From Leptobrachium leishanense (Eukaryota; Chordata; Amphibia; Anura; Megophryidae), in assembly GCA_009667805.1 (NCBI GenBank), contig CM019067.1, forward strand, positions 161,529,049 through 161,593,048: 64,000 nucleotides of DNA, read 5' to 3'. Positions 45,868 to 58,220 of this stretch are shown one piece after another; the first letter of the stretch is position 1; the number at the start of each line of letters is the position of its first letter. The position numbers and the translations under genes were made by a program. The notes under the pieces are model-generated. The model searched no databases and was not told the origin of the DNA. It saw only the letters and a program-made list of their open reading frames with translations.

Positions 45868-46150
45868 AAACCTAGCCCTAATTTAACTCTAACCTAACCC
45901 TACCGCTAATCATATGACACCCAGAAACTGTAAGCCTAGCCCTAACCTAACTCTAGTCCTAGCACTAAACCTAGCTCTAACCCTAGCCCTAACCTAACTC
46001 TAGCCCCAACCTCATCCTAGCTCTGACCCTAATCCTATGACACACAAAAACTATTGCCCTAAACCTGGCTCTAACCTAACTCTAACCCTATTACAAACCC
46101 TAATCCTAACCTAGCCCTAACCCTTGCCCTTGCCCTGACACTAGCCCCCC
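45868..46150. repeat. Degenerate CCTAA/CCCTAA tandem array
   Basis: About 280 bp of CCTAACC, CTAGCCCTAACC, CTAACTCTAACC and similar words in head-to-tail order, close to the vertebrate telomere repeat read on the C-rich strand but degenerate. The phrase TATGACACACAAAAACTATT occurs in similar form twice, giving a longer period of about 130 bp. Confidence 0.75.
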
Positions 46151-46330
46151 CAACCAATTTTTTAAATATAATATACATAAAGGTTCTGAATATCAAAAAT
46201 GGACGAATATATTGGACATTTACAATATCCTGAATTTGTCAGATACCAAAATATTGTAAACTGCCGATATTCCGAATTTCGATTATTTCTGAATTCAATA
46301 TTTTCGGATTCCAAAACAATACGAAGCAAC

Positions 46331-46880
46331 TAGGCTTGTGCACCGATTTTTTTTTCCGTTGGATTCGATTCGATTTTTCGGATTTTTAAACTTTTCGATT
46401 CGGCTCGTTTCGACCGATTTCTGTTTCGATTCGGTTCGACTCGACTCGTTTTTCGTGTACATTTTTTTTCGGAATTTCGACCGTTTTTCGTATTTTCGTG
46501 TCACTTAGCTCGGTTTTTGTATCGACTTTTCGTATTTTCAGAAATTTTCGTTTTTCGGAATTGTAAATGGTTTCGGAATATCGACCATTTTTTGTATTTT
46601 CGTGTCACTTAGCTCGTTTTTTGTATCGACTTTTCGTATTTTTGAAAATTTTTGTTTTTTCGCAACGTCTGTTCTCCTCGTTTCAAAGCAATAAATTTCG
46701 ATTTGACACATTTCAAGTACATTCGAAAATTCCGAAAATATTTCGTTTCGGCTTGGAAAACTTTTCGGATCTGCCATTTTCGGATCTAAAAATTTTCGGA
46801 AAATCGGCCGCATCCGAAAACACGAATCGAGAAATTTCGTGAAAATTCCGAAATTCCGAAACCCGAAACGCACATCCCTA
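46331..46880. mobile_element. Short hAT-type element rich in TTCG/CGAA (550 bp)
   Basis: Perfect 8-bp target duplication GAAGCAAC at 46323-46330 and 46881-46888. Ends TAGGCTTGTGC and GCACATCCCTA are near-inverse. The interior is almost wholly TTCG- and CGAA-containing words. Open frames here are compositional artefacts. Confidence 0.85.
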
Positions 46881-46888
46881 GAAGCAAC

Positions 46889-48094
46889 CAAGACAAGTTT
46901 TCACCACGGCACATGGCTAATGGAATGTAATGGTGCAGGCTGGGGATGTGGTGTAAGCTGTGTAGTGTGTGTTTCCAGTTCCTTTCTGGGGGAGGAAAGG
47001 AGTTGGGGGACTGACAGGCATTCCTTTTAGTTAGCTTCAATTAGGCCTTGCAAATATAGATCATTTTTGTAAATGGATTGGTAGATAGGTAGGTCCTGAA
47101 TTTCATTCTTAAAACACAGTCACATTTATAGGTGTCATAACTCTGCATTCATTGTGGACATGTCCCAAGTAACAGACCCCAAATCAGGTCTCAATGAATT
47201 AATTAGCTGTAATTGAAAGTTGTGACTGGGCTAAGAACTTGTAGTGAAACTAGTCTATATGCTAAATCTTCATCTACTTCTACCACACTCAACCTAAAGT
47301 TGTTTTCTAATAATACACTTTCAAGCTCTGCAACTAGTTTTTGCTACCTTTTAACACCGTATTTATAAACACTTGGTTAACACCACATTTTCTGGTACAA
47401 TCTAACTTTTAAGAAATAAATTTTGTTATAGTCTGGAAACCAAGGAAAGGTCAATCTATGTATTTATCTATTCCCATGATAAATAGTTTTCAAATGTCAC
47501 ATTTACACTTCAATAGAAGCCTGCTTGTTTTTAAAGAATGAATTCCCATGTGCTGCATTTGAAGACGCGAACTCTGTAATACTGTATACGTTTTAAAAAT
47601 TAGAGTGCTACTGTGAAACCGCTTATATTGGGCAGAGAAAACAAATATTACAAATGTTTATAAGTTTTATTTATTTAGCTATAACTGAAAAATAGTGAAA
47701 TCCTGAATTTAAGGTTTTTGTTTTATGTTATAAACAATATTTATTTGCCCCTTCCCTAAAATAAATTGTGTAGGACACTATTGCATAATTGCTGTGGTTG
47801 CGTCCATCTATCTATCACGATTTCCTTTTCGTAACCTGGAGCCCTATTCCAGTGGTGCCATGAATATTAAAGAATGCGCTTTTAACGCTAATGACTTGAC
47901 TCACTAACGGCTCTCTTCATGTTCCAACTCAAGTTACAACTGCTCTGAATGTGTGCATTAGTGAATATAACGTTTACAGATCCTACATCATGCATAACGA
48001 GTAGCTGTTTGGGGCAACTGCCGTATTAGAGACTTATGACAAATAACAAACAGATGTTTTGTGGTCCCTAACTCCTTGTTTGCAGCCACGATAG
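46889..48094. other. No recognisable feature
   Basis: AT-rich sequence without recognisable genes or repeats. Confidence 0.35.
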
Positions 48095-48601
48095 CCCAGC
48101 CCAGCCTCCGGGACCCAGGCGAGCACGATAGACGTCATTGCGCCAACTGCGATGATGTCTATTACAGGCACCTGCCAGTACGGGGAAGGTGCCTGAGTGG
48201 GAGGTCCTGTGGACCTCTCTCCCTCCCGATCAGCTTGGGGCACTGCAAAAAGACAGGCACCGCTTGGAAGGGCACATCCTGCCCTTCCAAGCGGTTACTG
48301 GCTTTAACTCCTTGTGGGCTGGATCGCGATTCGGCACCAACAGGTGCCGGATCGCGGTCCCCTCCTGGAGCTGGCTGACATCTTGGATCTCCCCCTGCCT
48401 ACTGGCATCATCGCACATAGCGCGATGATGTCAGTTCGGTAGTTAACCCCTAGCTGCCACCTATGGTGGAGATAGGGGTTTACAATGAACCCGCTATTAA
48501 TGTTTGCTATCATTGAAACGGCCAGAGCATGGCCTTTCCAATGATACCTTGTTGTATGTAAACAAAAAAAATTAAAAAAAATTTAAAAAAATATATATTT
48601 T
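48095..48601 (-). mobile_element. TTAA piggyBac-like MITE, copy H (partial, reverse)
   Basis: Reverse-oriented hairpin half of the MITE family: GGGAGGGAGAGAGGTCC (reverse), a stem around ATCGCGATTCGGCACC, and TTAACCCCTAGCTGCCACC (about 48442). It most resembles copy D. The AT-rich half is cut by the TTAA at 48602, where the larger piggyBac-like element begins; the other end is lost. Confidence 0.75.
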
Positions 48602-48924
48602 TTAACCCCTTAGTGACGGCGGTTTACTCAATCCGTCCTTTAGTGACCGCTGCTGTTTTTACGTTTCTGCGCTGTAGTGTTTAGGACACAATTTTCCTCT
48701 TACTCGTTTATGCAACCCACACATATTTTACACTGTTTTTCTCGTCATTAAATGGACTTTATAAGATACCATTTTTTTTCATCATTTCATATAATTTACT
48801 ATAAAAAACATTGTGAAATATGACAAAAAAAATTGAAAAAACACCACTTTTTTTGAACTTTGACCCCCAAAATTCTTATGTATCAACAACCGTCAAAAAA
48901 AATAATTCCTTAGTAGTTTCTAAA

Positions 48925-49024
48925 NNNNNNNNNNNNNNNNNNNNNNNNNNNNNNNNNNNNNNNNNNNNNNNNNNNNNNNNNNNNNNNNNNNNNNNNNNNN
49001 NNNNNNNNNNNNNNNNNNNNNNNN
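48925..49024. other. Assembly gap, 100 N
   Basis: Exactly 100 undetermined bases, the conventional length for a gap of unknown size. It lies between the piggyBac terminus and the tandem array. Confidence 0.99.
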
Positions 49025-49382
49025 ACTCAGCGCCGGTCACAGGAGCTCTCTCTACATGCGACCGCGCGCTGCAACGTCCGGCCACGCCCCCGTGATAGTG
49101 ACATTTGTAACACTGATATCTGTCACTAATTCCTGAAAACCCTCCACATATACATATTTTAAAGTACACAAATCAAGGTATTAAACTTGGGTATTTTGAC
49201 TCTTCCATGCAAACCATTTTACCACAAATCTATGCCAAATTTTGAGAAAAAAAAGTTTTGGTGATTTTTTTTTGAACGCAATTTAAGAATACATGTACTG
49301 TGAACTTTAAGGTTTACTGCAAAAACCACCCCAAAATATGTTCAGCAACATCTTCTGAGTAAATTGATACCACCCATGCATA

Positions 49383-52300
49383 GGTATGTCGGGTCATTTG
49401 GGGGCTAATAGGCCTTATTTGGGGGGTGCGCATTCAGTTTTCCAACTTGAATTTTCACATTTCGTCATCATGCACCCATGTCCTATTTGGGACATTTTTG
49501 AAGCCGGCCAAAGTAATTTATCCCCATCAAACCATATATTTTTAGAAAGGGCACACCCTAGGGTACTTCAAAGAGTTGTATTTTAACACTTTCCATGCAC
49601 TAGCTCTATGTCAAACATTCAGGTAGTCACTTTTTGTGTTATTTTTTCACACACATTGTACTTTAGGCATGAATTGTCAAATCCAGTTATGGGTTACTGC
49701 CAAAAAACACCCCAAAATATGTTCAGCAACATCTTCTGAGTAAATTGATACCACCCAGTATAGGTATGTCGGTCATTTGGGGCCTAATAGCCTTATTTGG
49801 GGGGTGCGCATTTCAGTTTTCCAACTTGGAATTTTCACATTTCGTCATCATGTACCCATGTCCTATTTGGACATTTTTGAAGCCGGCCAAAGTAATTTAC
49901 CCCATCAAACCATATATTTTTAGAAAGGTCAACACCCTAGGGTACTTCAAAGAGTTGTATTTTAACACTTTCCATGCACAAGCTCTATGTCAAACCTTCA
50001 GGTAGTCACTTTTTGTGTTATTTTTTCACACACATTGTAATTTAGGCATGAATTGTCAAATCCAGTTATGGGTTACTGCCAAAAAACACCCCAAAATATG
50101 TTCAGCAACATCTTCTGAGTAATTGATACACCCATGTATAGGTATGTCGGGTCATTTGGGGCCTAATAGGCCTTTTGGGGAGTGCGCATTTCAGTTTTCC
50201 AACTTGAAATTTTCACATTTCGTCATCATGCACCCATGTCCTATTTGGGACATTTTTGAAGCTGGCCAAAGTAATTTACCCCCATCAAACCATATATTTT
50301 TAGAAAGGGCACACCCTAGGGTACTTCAAAGAGTTGTATTTTAACACTTTACATGCACTAGCTCTATGTCAAACTTTCAGGTAGTCACTTTTGTGTTATT
50401 TTTCACACACATTGTACTTTAGGCATGAATTGTCAAATCCAGTTATGGGTTACTGCCAAAAAACACCAAAATATGTTCAGTAACATCTTCTGAGTAAAGT
50501 GATACCACCCATATATGATTTGTTCTGTGTTTTTGGGGTGCTACGCCAATCTTTGACATGTGCTTGTCAATTTTCTAATTTGACATACAGTATCTTCTTT
50601 GCTATCTTCTTTTTAGGGGCCTTTTTACATACCACAATTTTATGAACGTGCATATATTTGGTAAGCTAACACCCCAAAGTATTGTAAATGGAGTGTTTTT
50701 ATGCCATGGATGCAACTGTTTGCTCCAAACAAATTGGATACTGTTTGGTGGTCATTTTTCATTTTCACACCCACATCAGTTTTGGACTGTGATTTAGGAG
50801 GACACTGTTGTTGGTTACTGCATGAAAACTCTCCAGGTTGTTTTTCTGCAAGGTCTCCTGAGTACACCCATGCCCCCATGCATAGGTTGCCAGGATTTTG
50901 GGAGGTTCAAATACAATTTTTATGACTTTGTCATTGGAGTTGAAATTGAGATTATTTCTTCAGCTAGGCCTATCTTTGGTTTTGGGTCTACCGCATACCC
51001 CAGTTTGAATTATTGCCATGCATAGGTATGTCGGGTCATTGGGGGCTAATAGGCCTTATTTGGGGGTACGCATTCAGTTTTCCAACTTGGAATTTTCACA
51101 TTTCGTCATCATGCACCCATGTCCTATTTGGGACATTTTTGAAGCCGGCCAGAGTAATTTATCCCCATCAAACCATATATTTTTAGAAAGGGCACACCCT
51201 AGGGTACTTCAAAGAGTTGTATTTTAACACTTTCCATGCACAAGCTCTATGTCAAACCTTCAGGTAGTCACTTTTTGTGTTATTTTTTCACACACATTGT
51301 AATTTAGGCATGAATTGTCAAATCCAGTTATGGGTTACTGCCAAAAAACACCCCAAAATATGTTCAGCAACATCTTCTGAGTAAATTGATACCACCCATG
51401 TATAGGTATGTCGGGTCATTTGGGGCCTAATAGGCCTTATTTGGGGAGTGCGCATTTCAGTTTTCCAACTTGAAATTTTCACATTTCGTCATCATGCACC
51501 CATGTCCTATTTGGGACATTTTTGAAGCTGGCCAAAGTAATTTACCCCCATCAAACCATATATTTTTAGAAAGGGCACACCCTAGGGTACTTCAAAGAGT
51601 TGTATTTTAACACTTTCCATGCACTAGCTCTATGTCAAACTTTCAGGTAGTCACTTTTTGTGTTATTTTTTCACACACATTGTACTTTAGGCATGAATTG
51701 TCAAATCCAGTTATGGTTACTGCCAAAAAACACCAAAATATGTTCAGTAACATCTTCTGAGTAAAGTGATACCACCCATATATAGATTTGTTCTGTTTTT
51801 GGGGTGCTACGCCAATCTTTGACATGTGCTTGTCAATTTTCTAATTTGACATACAGTATCTTCTTTGCTTATCTTCTTTTTAGGGGCCTTTTTACATACC
51901 ACAATTTTATGAACGTGCATATATTTGGTAAGCTAACACCCCAAAGTATTGTAAATGGAGTGTTTTTATGCCATGGATGCAACTGTTTGCTCCAAACAAA
52001 TTGGATACTGTTGGTGGTCATTTCATTTTCACACCCACATCCGTTTTGGACTGTGATTTAGGAGACACTGTTGTTGGTTACTGCATGAAAACTCTCCAGG
52101 TTGTTTTTCTGCAAGGTCTCCTGAGTACACCCATGCCCCCATGCATAGGTTTGCCAGGATTTTGGGAAGGTTCAAATACAATTTTTATGACTTTGTCATT
52201 GGAGTTGAATTGATCATTATTTCTTCAGCTAGGCCTATCTTTGGTTTTGGGTCTACCGCATACCCCAGTTTGAATATTGCCATGCATAGGTATGTCGGGT

Positions 52301-55190
52301 CATTTGGGGCTAATAGGCCTTATTTGGGGGGTACGCATTTCAGTTTTCCAACTTGGAATTTTCACATTTCGTCATCATGCACCCATGTCCTATTTGGGAC
52401 ATTTTTGAAGCCGGCCAGAGTAATTTATCCCCATCAAACCATATATTTTTAGAAAGGGCACACCCTAGGGTACTTCAAAGAGTTGTATTTTAACACTTTC
52501 CATGCACTAGCTCTAATGTCAAACATTCAGGTAGTCACTTTTTGTGTTATTTTTTCACACACATTGTACTTAGGCATGAATTGTCAAATCCAGTTATGGG
52601 TTACTGCCAAAAAACACCCCAAAATATGTTCAGCAACATCTTCTGAGTAAATTGATACCCCCATGTATAGGTATGTCGGGTCATTTGGGGCCTAATAGCC
52701 TTATTTGGGGGTGCGCATTTCAGTTTTCCAACTTGGAATTTTCACATTTCGTCATCATGTACCCATGTCCTATTGGGACATTTTTGAAGCCGGCAAAGTA
52801 ATTTACCCCCATCAAACCATATATTTTTAGAAAGGTCACACCTAGGGTACTTCAAAGAGTTGTATTTTAACACTTTCCATGCACAAGCTTATGTCAAACC
52901 TTCAGGTAGTCACTTTTTGTGTTATTTTTTCACACACATTGTAATTTAGGCATGAATTGTCAAATCCAGTTATGGGTTACTGCCAAAAACACCCCAAAAT
53001 ATGTTCAGCAACATCTTCTGAGTAAATTGATACCACCCATGTATAGGTATGTCGGTCATTTGGGGCCTAATAGGCCTTATTTGGGGAGTGCGCATTTCAG
53101 TTTTCCAACTTGAAATTTTCACATTTCGTCATCATGCACCATGTCCTATTTGGGACATTTTTGAAGCTGGCCAAAGTAATTTACCCCCATCAAACCATAT
53201 ATTTTTAGAAAGGGCACACCCTAGGGTAACTTCAAAGAGTTGTATTTTAACACTTTACATGCACTAGCTCTATGTCAAACTTTCAGGTAGTCACTTTTTG
53301 TGTTATTTTTTCACACACATTGTACTTTAGGCATGAATTGTCAAATCCAGTTATGGGTTACTGCCAAAAAACACCAAAATATGTTCAGTAACATCTTCTG
53401 AGTAAAGTGATACCACCCATATATAGATTTGTTCTGTTGTTTTTGGGGTGCTACGCCAATCTTTTGACATGTGCTTGTCAATTTTCTAATTTGACATACA
53501 GTATCTTCTTTGCTTATCTTCTTTTTAGGGGCCTTTTTACATACCACAATTTTATGAACGTGCATATATTTGGTAAGCTAACACCCCAAAGTATTGTAAA
53601 TGGAGTGTTTTTATGCCATGGATGCAACTGTTTGCTCCAAACAATTGGATACTGTTTGGTGTCATTTTTCATTTTCACACCCACATCAGTTTTGGACTGT
53701 GATTTAGGAGACACTGTTGTTGGTTACTGCATGAAAACTCTCCAGGTTGTTTTCTGCAAGGTCTCCTGAGTACACCCATGCCCCCATGCATAGGTTTGCC
53801 AGGATTTTGGGAAGGTTCAAATACAATTTTTATGACTTTGTCATTGGAGTTGAAATTGAGATTATTTCTTCAGCTAGGCCTATCTTTGGTTTTGGGTCTA
53901 CCGCATACCCCAGTTTGAATTATTGCCATGCATAGGTATGTCGGGTCATTTGGGGGCTAATAGGCCTTATTTGGGGGGTACGCATTTCAGTTTTCCAACT
54001 TGGAATTTTCACATTTCGTCATCATGCACCCATGTCCTATTTGGGACATTTTTGAAGCCGGCCAGAGTAATTTATCCCCATCAAACCATATATTTTTAGA
54101 AAGGGCACACCCTAGGGTACTTCAAAGAGTTGTATTTTAACACTTTCCATGCACAAGCTCTATGTCAAACCTTCAGGTAGTCACTTTTTGTGTTATTTTT
54201 TCACACACATTGTAATTTAGGCATGAATTGTCAATCCAGTTATGGGTTACTGCCAAAACACCCCAAAATATGTTCAGCAACATCTTCTGAGTAAATTGAT
54301 ACCACCCATGTATAGGTATGTCGGGTCATTTGGGGCCTAATAGGCCTTATTTGGGGAGTGCGCATTTCAGTTTTCCAACTTGAAATTTTCACATTTCGTC
54401 ATCATGCACCCATGTCCTATTTGGGACATTTTTGAAGCTGGCCAAAGTAATTTACCCCCATCAAACCATATATTTTTAGAAAGGGCACACCCTAGGGTAC
54501 TTCAAAGAGTTGTATTTTAACACTTTCCATGCACTAGCTCTATGTCAAACTTTCAGGTAGTCACTTTTTGTGTTATTTTTTCACACACATTGTACTTTAG
54601 GCATGAATTGTCAAATCCAGTTATGGGTTACTGCCAAAAAACACCAAAATATGTTCAGTAACATCTTCTGAGTAAAGTGATACCACCCATATATAGATTT
54701 GTTCTGTTGTTTTTGGGGTGCTACGCCAATCTTTTGACATGTGCTTGTCAATTTTCTAATTTGACATACAGTATCTTCTTTGCTTATCTTCTTTTTAGGG
54801 GCCTTTTTACATACCACAATTTTATGAACGTGCATATATTTGGTAAGCTAACACCCCAAAGTATTGTAAATGGAGTGTTTTTATGCCATGGATGCAACTG
54901 TTTGCTCCAAACAAATTGGATACTGTTTGGTGGTCATTTTTCATTTTCACACCCACATCCGTTTTGGACTGTGATTTAGGAGACACTGTTGTTGGTTACT
55001 GCATGAAAACTCTCCAGGTTGTTTTCTGCAAGGTCTCCTGAGTACACCCATGCCCCCATGCATAGGTTTGCCAGGATTTTGGGAAGGTTCAAATACAATT
55101 TTTATGACTTTGTCATTGGAGTTGAAATTGAGATTATTTCTTCAGCTAGGCCTATCTTTGGTTTTGGTCTACCGCATACCCCAGTTTGAA
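49383..55190. repeat. Higher-order tandem array (A = about 378 bp, B = about 507 bp)
   Basis: A units start (GGTATGTCGG) at 49383, 49763, 50141, 51026, 51405, 52290, 52672, 53046, 53936 and 54316. B units follow at about 50515, 51785, 53425 and 54690. The order AAABAAB occurs twice, giving a super-period of about 2908 bp (49383-52289 and 52290-55190). A and B share the order of landmarks (a short CCAAAGTATT/GGGTACTTC block, then GGTTACTGC, then CTGAGTA and CCATGCATAGGT), so both descend from one older unit. A partial extra unit continues to about 55460. Short open frames within are repeat artefacts. Confidence 0.9.
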
Positions 55191-55599
55191 TTATTGCCAG
55201 AAAATTGTTTATATTTGTTATGTTTGACACCCCAAGGTATTGCATATGGAGTGCTTTGATGCCATGGATGCAATGGTTTTAGCCCAAAACATTTGAGAAG
55301 GTGTGTGGCAGTAATTTTTCAATTTTCAGATTTTTACGCCACATTAGATTTGGACTGTGATTTAGGAGACACTGTTGTTGGTTACTGCATGAAAACTCTC
55401 CAGGTTGTTTTCTGCAAGGTCTCCTGAGTACACCCATGCCCCCATGCATAGGTGTGCAAATATTTTGGCAAAATACAGCACCAATTGTAGAACATAAAAA
55501 TGTAGGAATAAAAGTCTGGTGCAGTAAAAGAAAAAAAAAAAATAAACTGAACTAACTAACTAGAGTGTAAGAAGAAATAGAAAGGAAAAAAAAATCACA
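55191..55599. repeat. Diverged array end and 3' flank of transposase
   Basis: To about 55460 the sequence repeats the GTGATTTAGGAGACACTG and CTCTCCAGGTTG landmarks of B units; then AT-rich flank to the transposase C-terminus. Confidence 0.6.
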
Positions 55600-57283
55600 G
55601 ATCACGCACAGTGTGATGTATCTTGAAACAGTCCCCAAGACACAGACTGGGTTGTCCAGGGCATTCTGGCAGTAAAAGATTGTGTCTCTCCTCTGCCCCT
55701 CTTGAAACACACCCTGCATCTTTTTTGGGGTTTCTGTTTGCCCTCAGTAGGGGGGATTTTTATAAATTAAATGTATAGCCCCCAACTCTGTCCCCCATCA
55801 CCGCCCGGGAGCAGGTGCATCCTGGTACAAAAACCCCGAAATGACCTGGAGCAGAAACTGTAAAAAGGACAGCGTCACTCCGGGGTTTGCCTTTTTGCAG
55901 AGCAAAAAGGCATTGTGGGTTGCAATTTGCATCAGGTAAATTGCAACCTTTTGTACCAGGCCCTTGACTTCCGCATAATCTGGTAGGGCTGGAGCAGCTG
56001 ATCTGCCAGATCAACCCCACACATATGCCGTTATAGGCTTTGATGCACACTGGCTTCCTGATGCGCTCAGCTCTGCCACGTACAGAGACCTCCACAGACC
56101 TCTCAGTGTGGATGGTGGATAGAAGGTATACATCCTACTTGTCTCTGTACTTGACCGCAACAGCTCCTCTTGGCGCAGAGCTGAGGTCTCCCCCCTTTTT
56201 AACCGGGTGCGGACAAGCTGTGCTGGGAAACCTACACGGTTCTTGCGAACAGTACCGCATGCTGCTGTATCAAAACAATACAGCAGCTTGAACAAAGGGA
56301 CACTCGTATAAAAATTATCAACATACAAGTGGTACCCTTTGTTCATCAGGGGAAAAGGTAGGTCCCACACAATCTTGCCACTGGTTCCCATGTGTTCTGG
56401 GCAACCTGGAGGGTCAAGGCTACTATCCTTTCCCTCGTACACCCGGAAGGCCTGAGTATACCCACTCTCGCTGTCACAGAGCTTATACACCTTCACTCCA
56501 TACCTGGAGCGTTTGGAAGGAATATACTGCTTGAATCCCAGCCTTCCTTGTATTTCATTAGGGATTCATCCACGCAGATATTCCTTCCAGGTGTATAAGC
56601 CTCTGAAAACCTGGCGGCGAAGTGGGTAATCAGGGGGCGGATTTTATACAGCTGTCAAACTGGGGATGCTCTCTAGGAGGGCACAGGCTGTTGTCACTGA
56701 AGTGCATGAAACGCAAAATGTTTTCATACCTTCTACGTGACATTGATTGGGGGTAAATGGGGTAGAGCAGATGGGGCTACTGCTCCAGTAGGAGCGAATT
56801 GAGGGCTTCTTTATGATGCCCATCAGCATAGTAAGTGCCCAGAATTTCAGAAATTCTGGCACATCTAGCGGGGTCCATTGCTGCCTTGCCAAGTAGGAGT
56901 CTGGCTTCGCAGCACAATGCTGATGGGCATACAGATTTGATTGGGCCCAACAAATCATCCCCCATAAACACCTGCAAAAACTGTGTGGCGGTAAATCCTG
57001 CAACATCAATATTGATGCCAGGATTTGCCGTGAAAGGAGGGATATCTGGCCTCTGGTGATGAGGCACTACCCACTCCTCAGCTGGAGCTGTGCGTCTCCT
57101 GCTGGCAGGTGGTGGCCCAGGATCTGCATCAGAAACATCACTAGGAGATACATCAGCCAGCATAGATGATGTATCTAGTGAGGACTCTGAGCAGTTAGCG
57201 GGGTCAAAATCTGGGTCTGAGTCCGACGCAGATGCCTCAGATTCTGACGCCAGGATGGCATATGCCTCCTCGACGCTGTACAC
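55600..57283 (-). pseudogene. piggyBac-like transposase, frameshifted
   Basis: Would catalyse cut-and-paste transposition at TTAA. The acidic N-terminus (YSVEEAYAILASESEAS) begins near 57280, but the first codon is GTG and an in-frame stop lies just upstream, so the ATG is lost. The DDE core is spread over several frames: LMGIIKKPSIRSYWS (57009-56644 frame), SRRRYENILRF and a VDESLM motif with the first catalytic Asp at 56568-56570, YVDNFYTS with the second at 56317-56319 (frame 56496-56011), and VDLADQ with the third-Asp region near 56010. The C-terminal cysteine-rich domain is visible at 55600-55720 (CRVCFKRG, then FYCQNALDNPVC and LCVIC). At least five frame changes, some in G runs (for example about 56550), so sequencing indels are possible. 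Length without shifts would be about 560 residues, normal for the family. Confidence 0.88.
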
Positions 57284-57540
57284 CCTCTCAGAATTTTATA
57301 ATTATTATATATATAAGCGGATTATTGGTTCTAAGAAGAACCGTTGGGTTTCACAAGAAAATACAAATAAACACCTAAATCTCTCTAAATCCCTCTAAAC
57401 CTGCCTCAATTCTTCTAAATCTCCCTAAAATCTCTCTAAATCTGCCTCAATTTTTCTAATCTCACTAAATCTACCTAAAATCTCTAACCTGTCAAATCTG
57501 ATCTCTCTCGCTCACCAAAACACAAGTGAGGAGAGGGAGG
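57284..57540. other. Transposase leader with CTAAATCTC repeats
   Basis: A TATATATATAAGCGG tract (57304-57320) lies just upstream of the transposase N-terminus; its inverse could serve as a TATA element. Degenerate CTAAATCTCCCTAAAATCTC-type repeats follow (57370-57490). Function unproven. Confidence 0.4.
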
Positions 57541-57799
57541 GAGAATCACAGAGGTCACGGCCAATATTTACAAAATATTGACCTGACCTGACAAATTAGA
57601 AATTTTATTTAGATTTTTTATAACTTCTGATTGGATGTTGCTAGCCTGCCCCTCTGATGAGGCAGGCTAGGAACATCCCACACAGCCCCAAGATGACCCT
57701 GCCTTAGAAGGGCAGCGCCATCTTGGCTGTCACATTTATTTTATTTTATTCATTTTTATTCATTTATTTTTCATTTTTTTAACTTTTTTTACAATTTTT

Positions 57800-58220
57800 T
57801 TTAGTCTGCTGGGTGCCTTGATCCCTCGAGGCACCCAGCAGAGCACCTGATCACTCATGTGATCTTTTTTGTACTGAGTGCCACGATACCTCGTGGCACT
57901 CAGTACTTCCTGCCGCTACCGGAAGTGATCGCTCGGGGGGGAGCGATCACTGAGCGGACCGGCGGCAGGTAAACATATTGCAAGGATGCCTTGATGTCGA
58001 GGCATCCCTGCAATATACTCAGAGCAGCTGGAAGCGATACCGATCGCTTCCAGCGCTCTGTAGAAGTGCGGGGCACCTTTCCGGTCAAACCGGATGTTGA
58101 TCGCTCCCGGGGAGCGATCACAAGGGGCCCCGGCACTTCTAACCGCCATTGCATGGATGCCTTGACTCCCAGGCAGCCTGCAATGGCGTTTGAACTGCTG
58201 GAAGCGATCCGATCCGATCC
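57800..58220. repeat. Hairpin chain of the piggyBac-like element
   Basis: Consecutive inverted repeats: GCTGGGTGCC with its inverse (about 57807-57842), GTACTGAGTGCCACGA with its inverse (57871-57906), AGTGATCGCTC/GAGCGATCACT (about 57923-57953), ATTGCAAGGATGCC and near-inverse (about 57977-58015), GCTGGAAGCGAT and inverse (about 58027-58054), GATCGCTCCC/GGGAGCGATC (58097-58118) and GCCATTGCATG.../GCAATGGC (58143-58188). Same architecture as the GC half of the 1.2-kb MITEs, with different sequence. Confidence 0.8.

Larger units (their letters stand above)
48602..58220 (-). mobile_element. Probable autonomous piggyBac-like element (right end uncertain)
   Basis: The left end is TTAACCCCTTAGTGACGGC at 48602, inserted in MITE copy H. 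Then come 320 bp of AT-rich terminus, a 100-N gap, a tandem array (49383-55190), a piggyBac transposase pseudogene on the minus strand (55600-57283), a leader with degenerate CTAAATCTC repeats (57370-57490), and a GC-rich chain of hairpins to about 58220. I could not find the expected inverse terminus GCCGTCACTAAGGGGTTAA on the right, so the boundary is open. Treating the array as part of the element is an inference from the absence of any other boundary. Confidence 0.65.

Noticed and set aside
46294..46891. Open frames at 46295-46891 on both strands
   Set aside because: They arise from TTCG/CGAA-rich sequence of a hAT-type MITE and its flank; no domain or codon bias.
49383..55190. Possible CRISPR-like array or gene cluster
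   Set aside because: Units are contiguous tandem repeats without unique spacers, and short frames recur identically in each unit because the DNA repeats.
57304..57320. TATA box of the piggyBac transposase
   Set aside because: The TA tract is in roughly the right place, but it is a simple alternating run with no second copy to compare, so I did not list it as a promoter.
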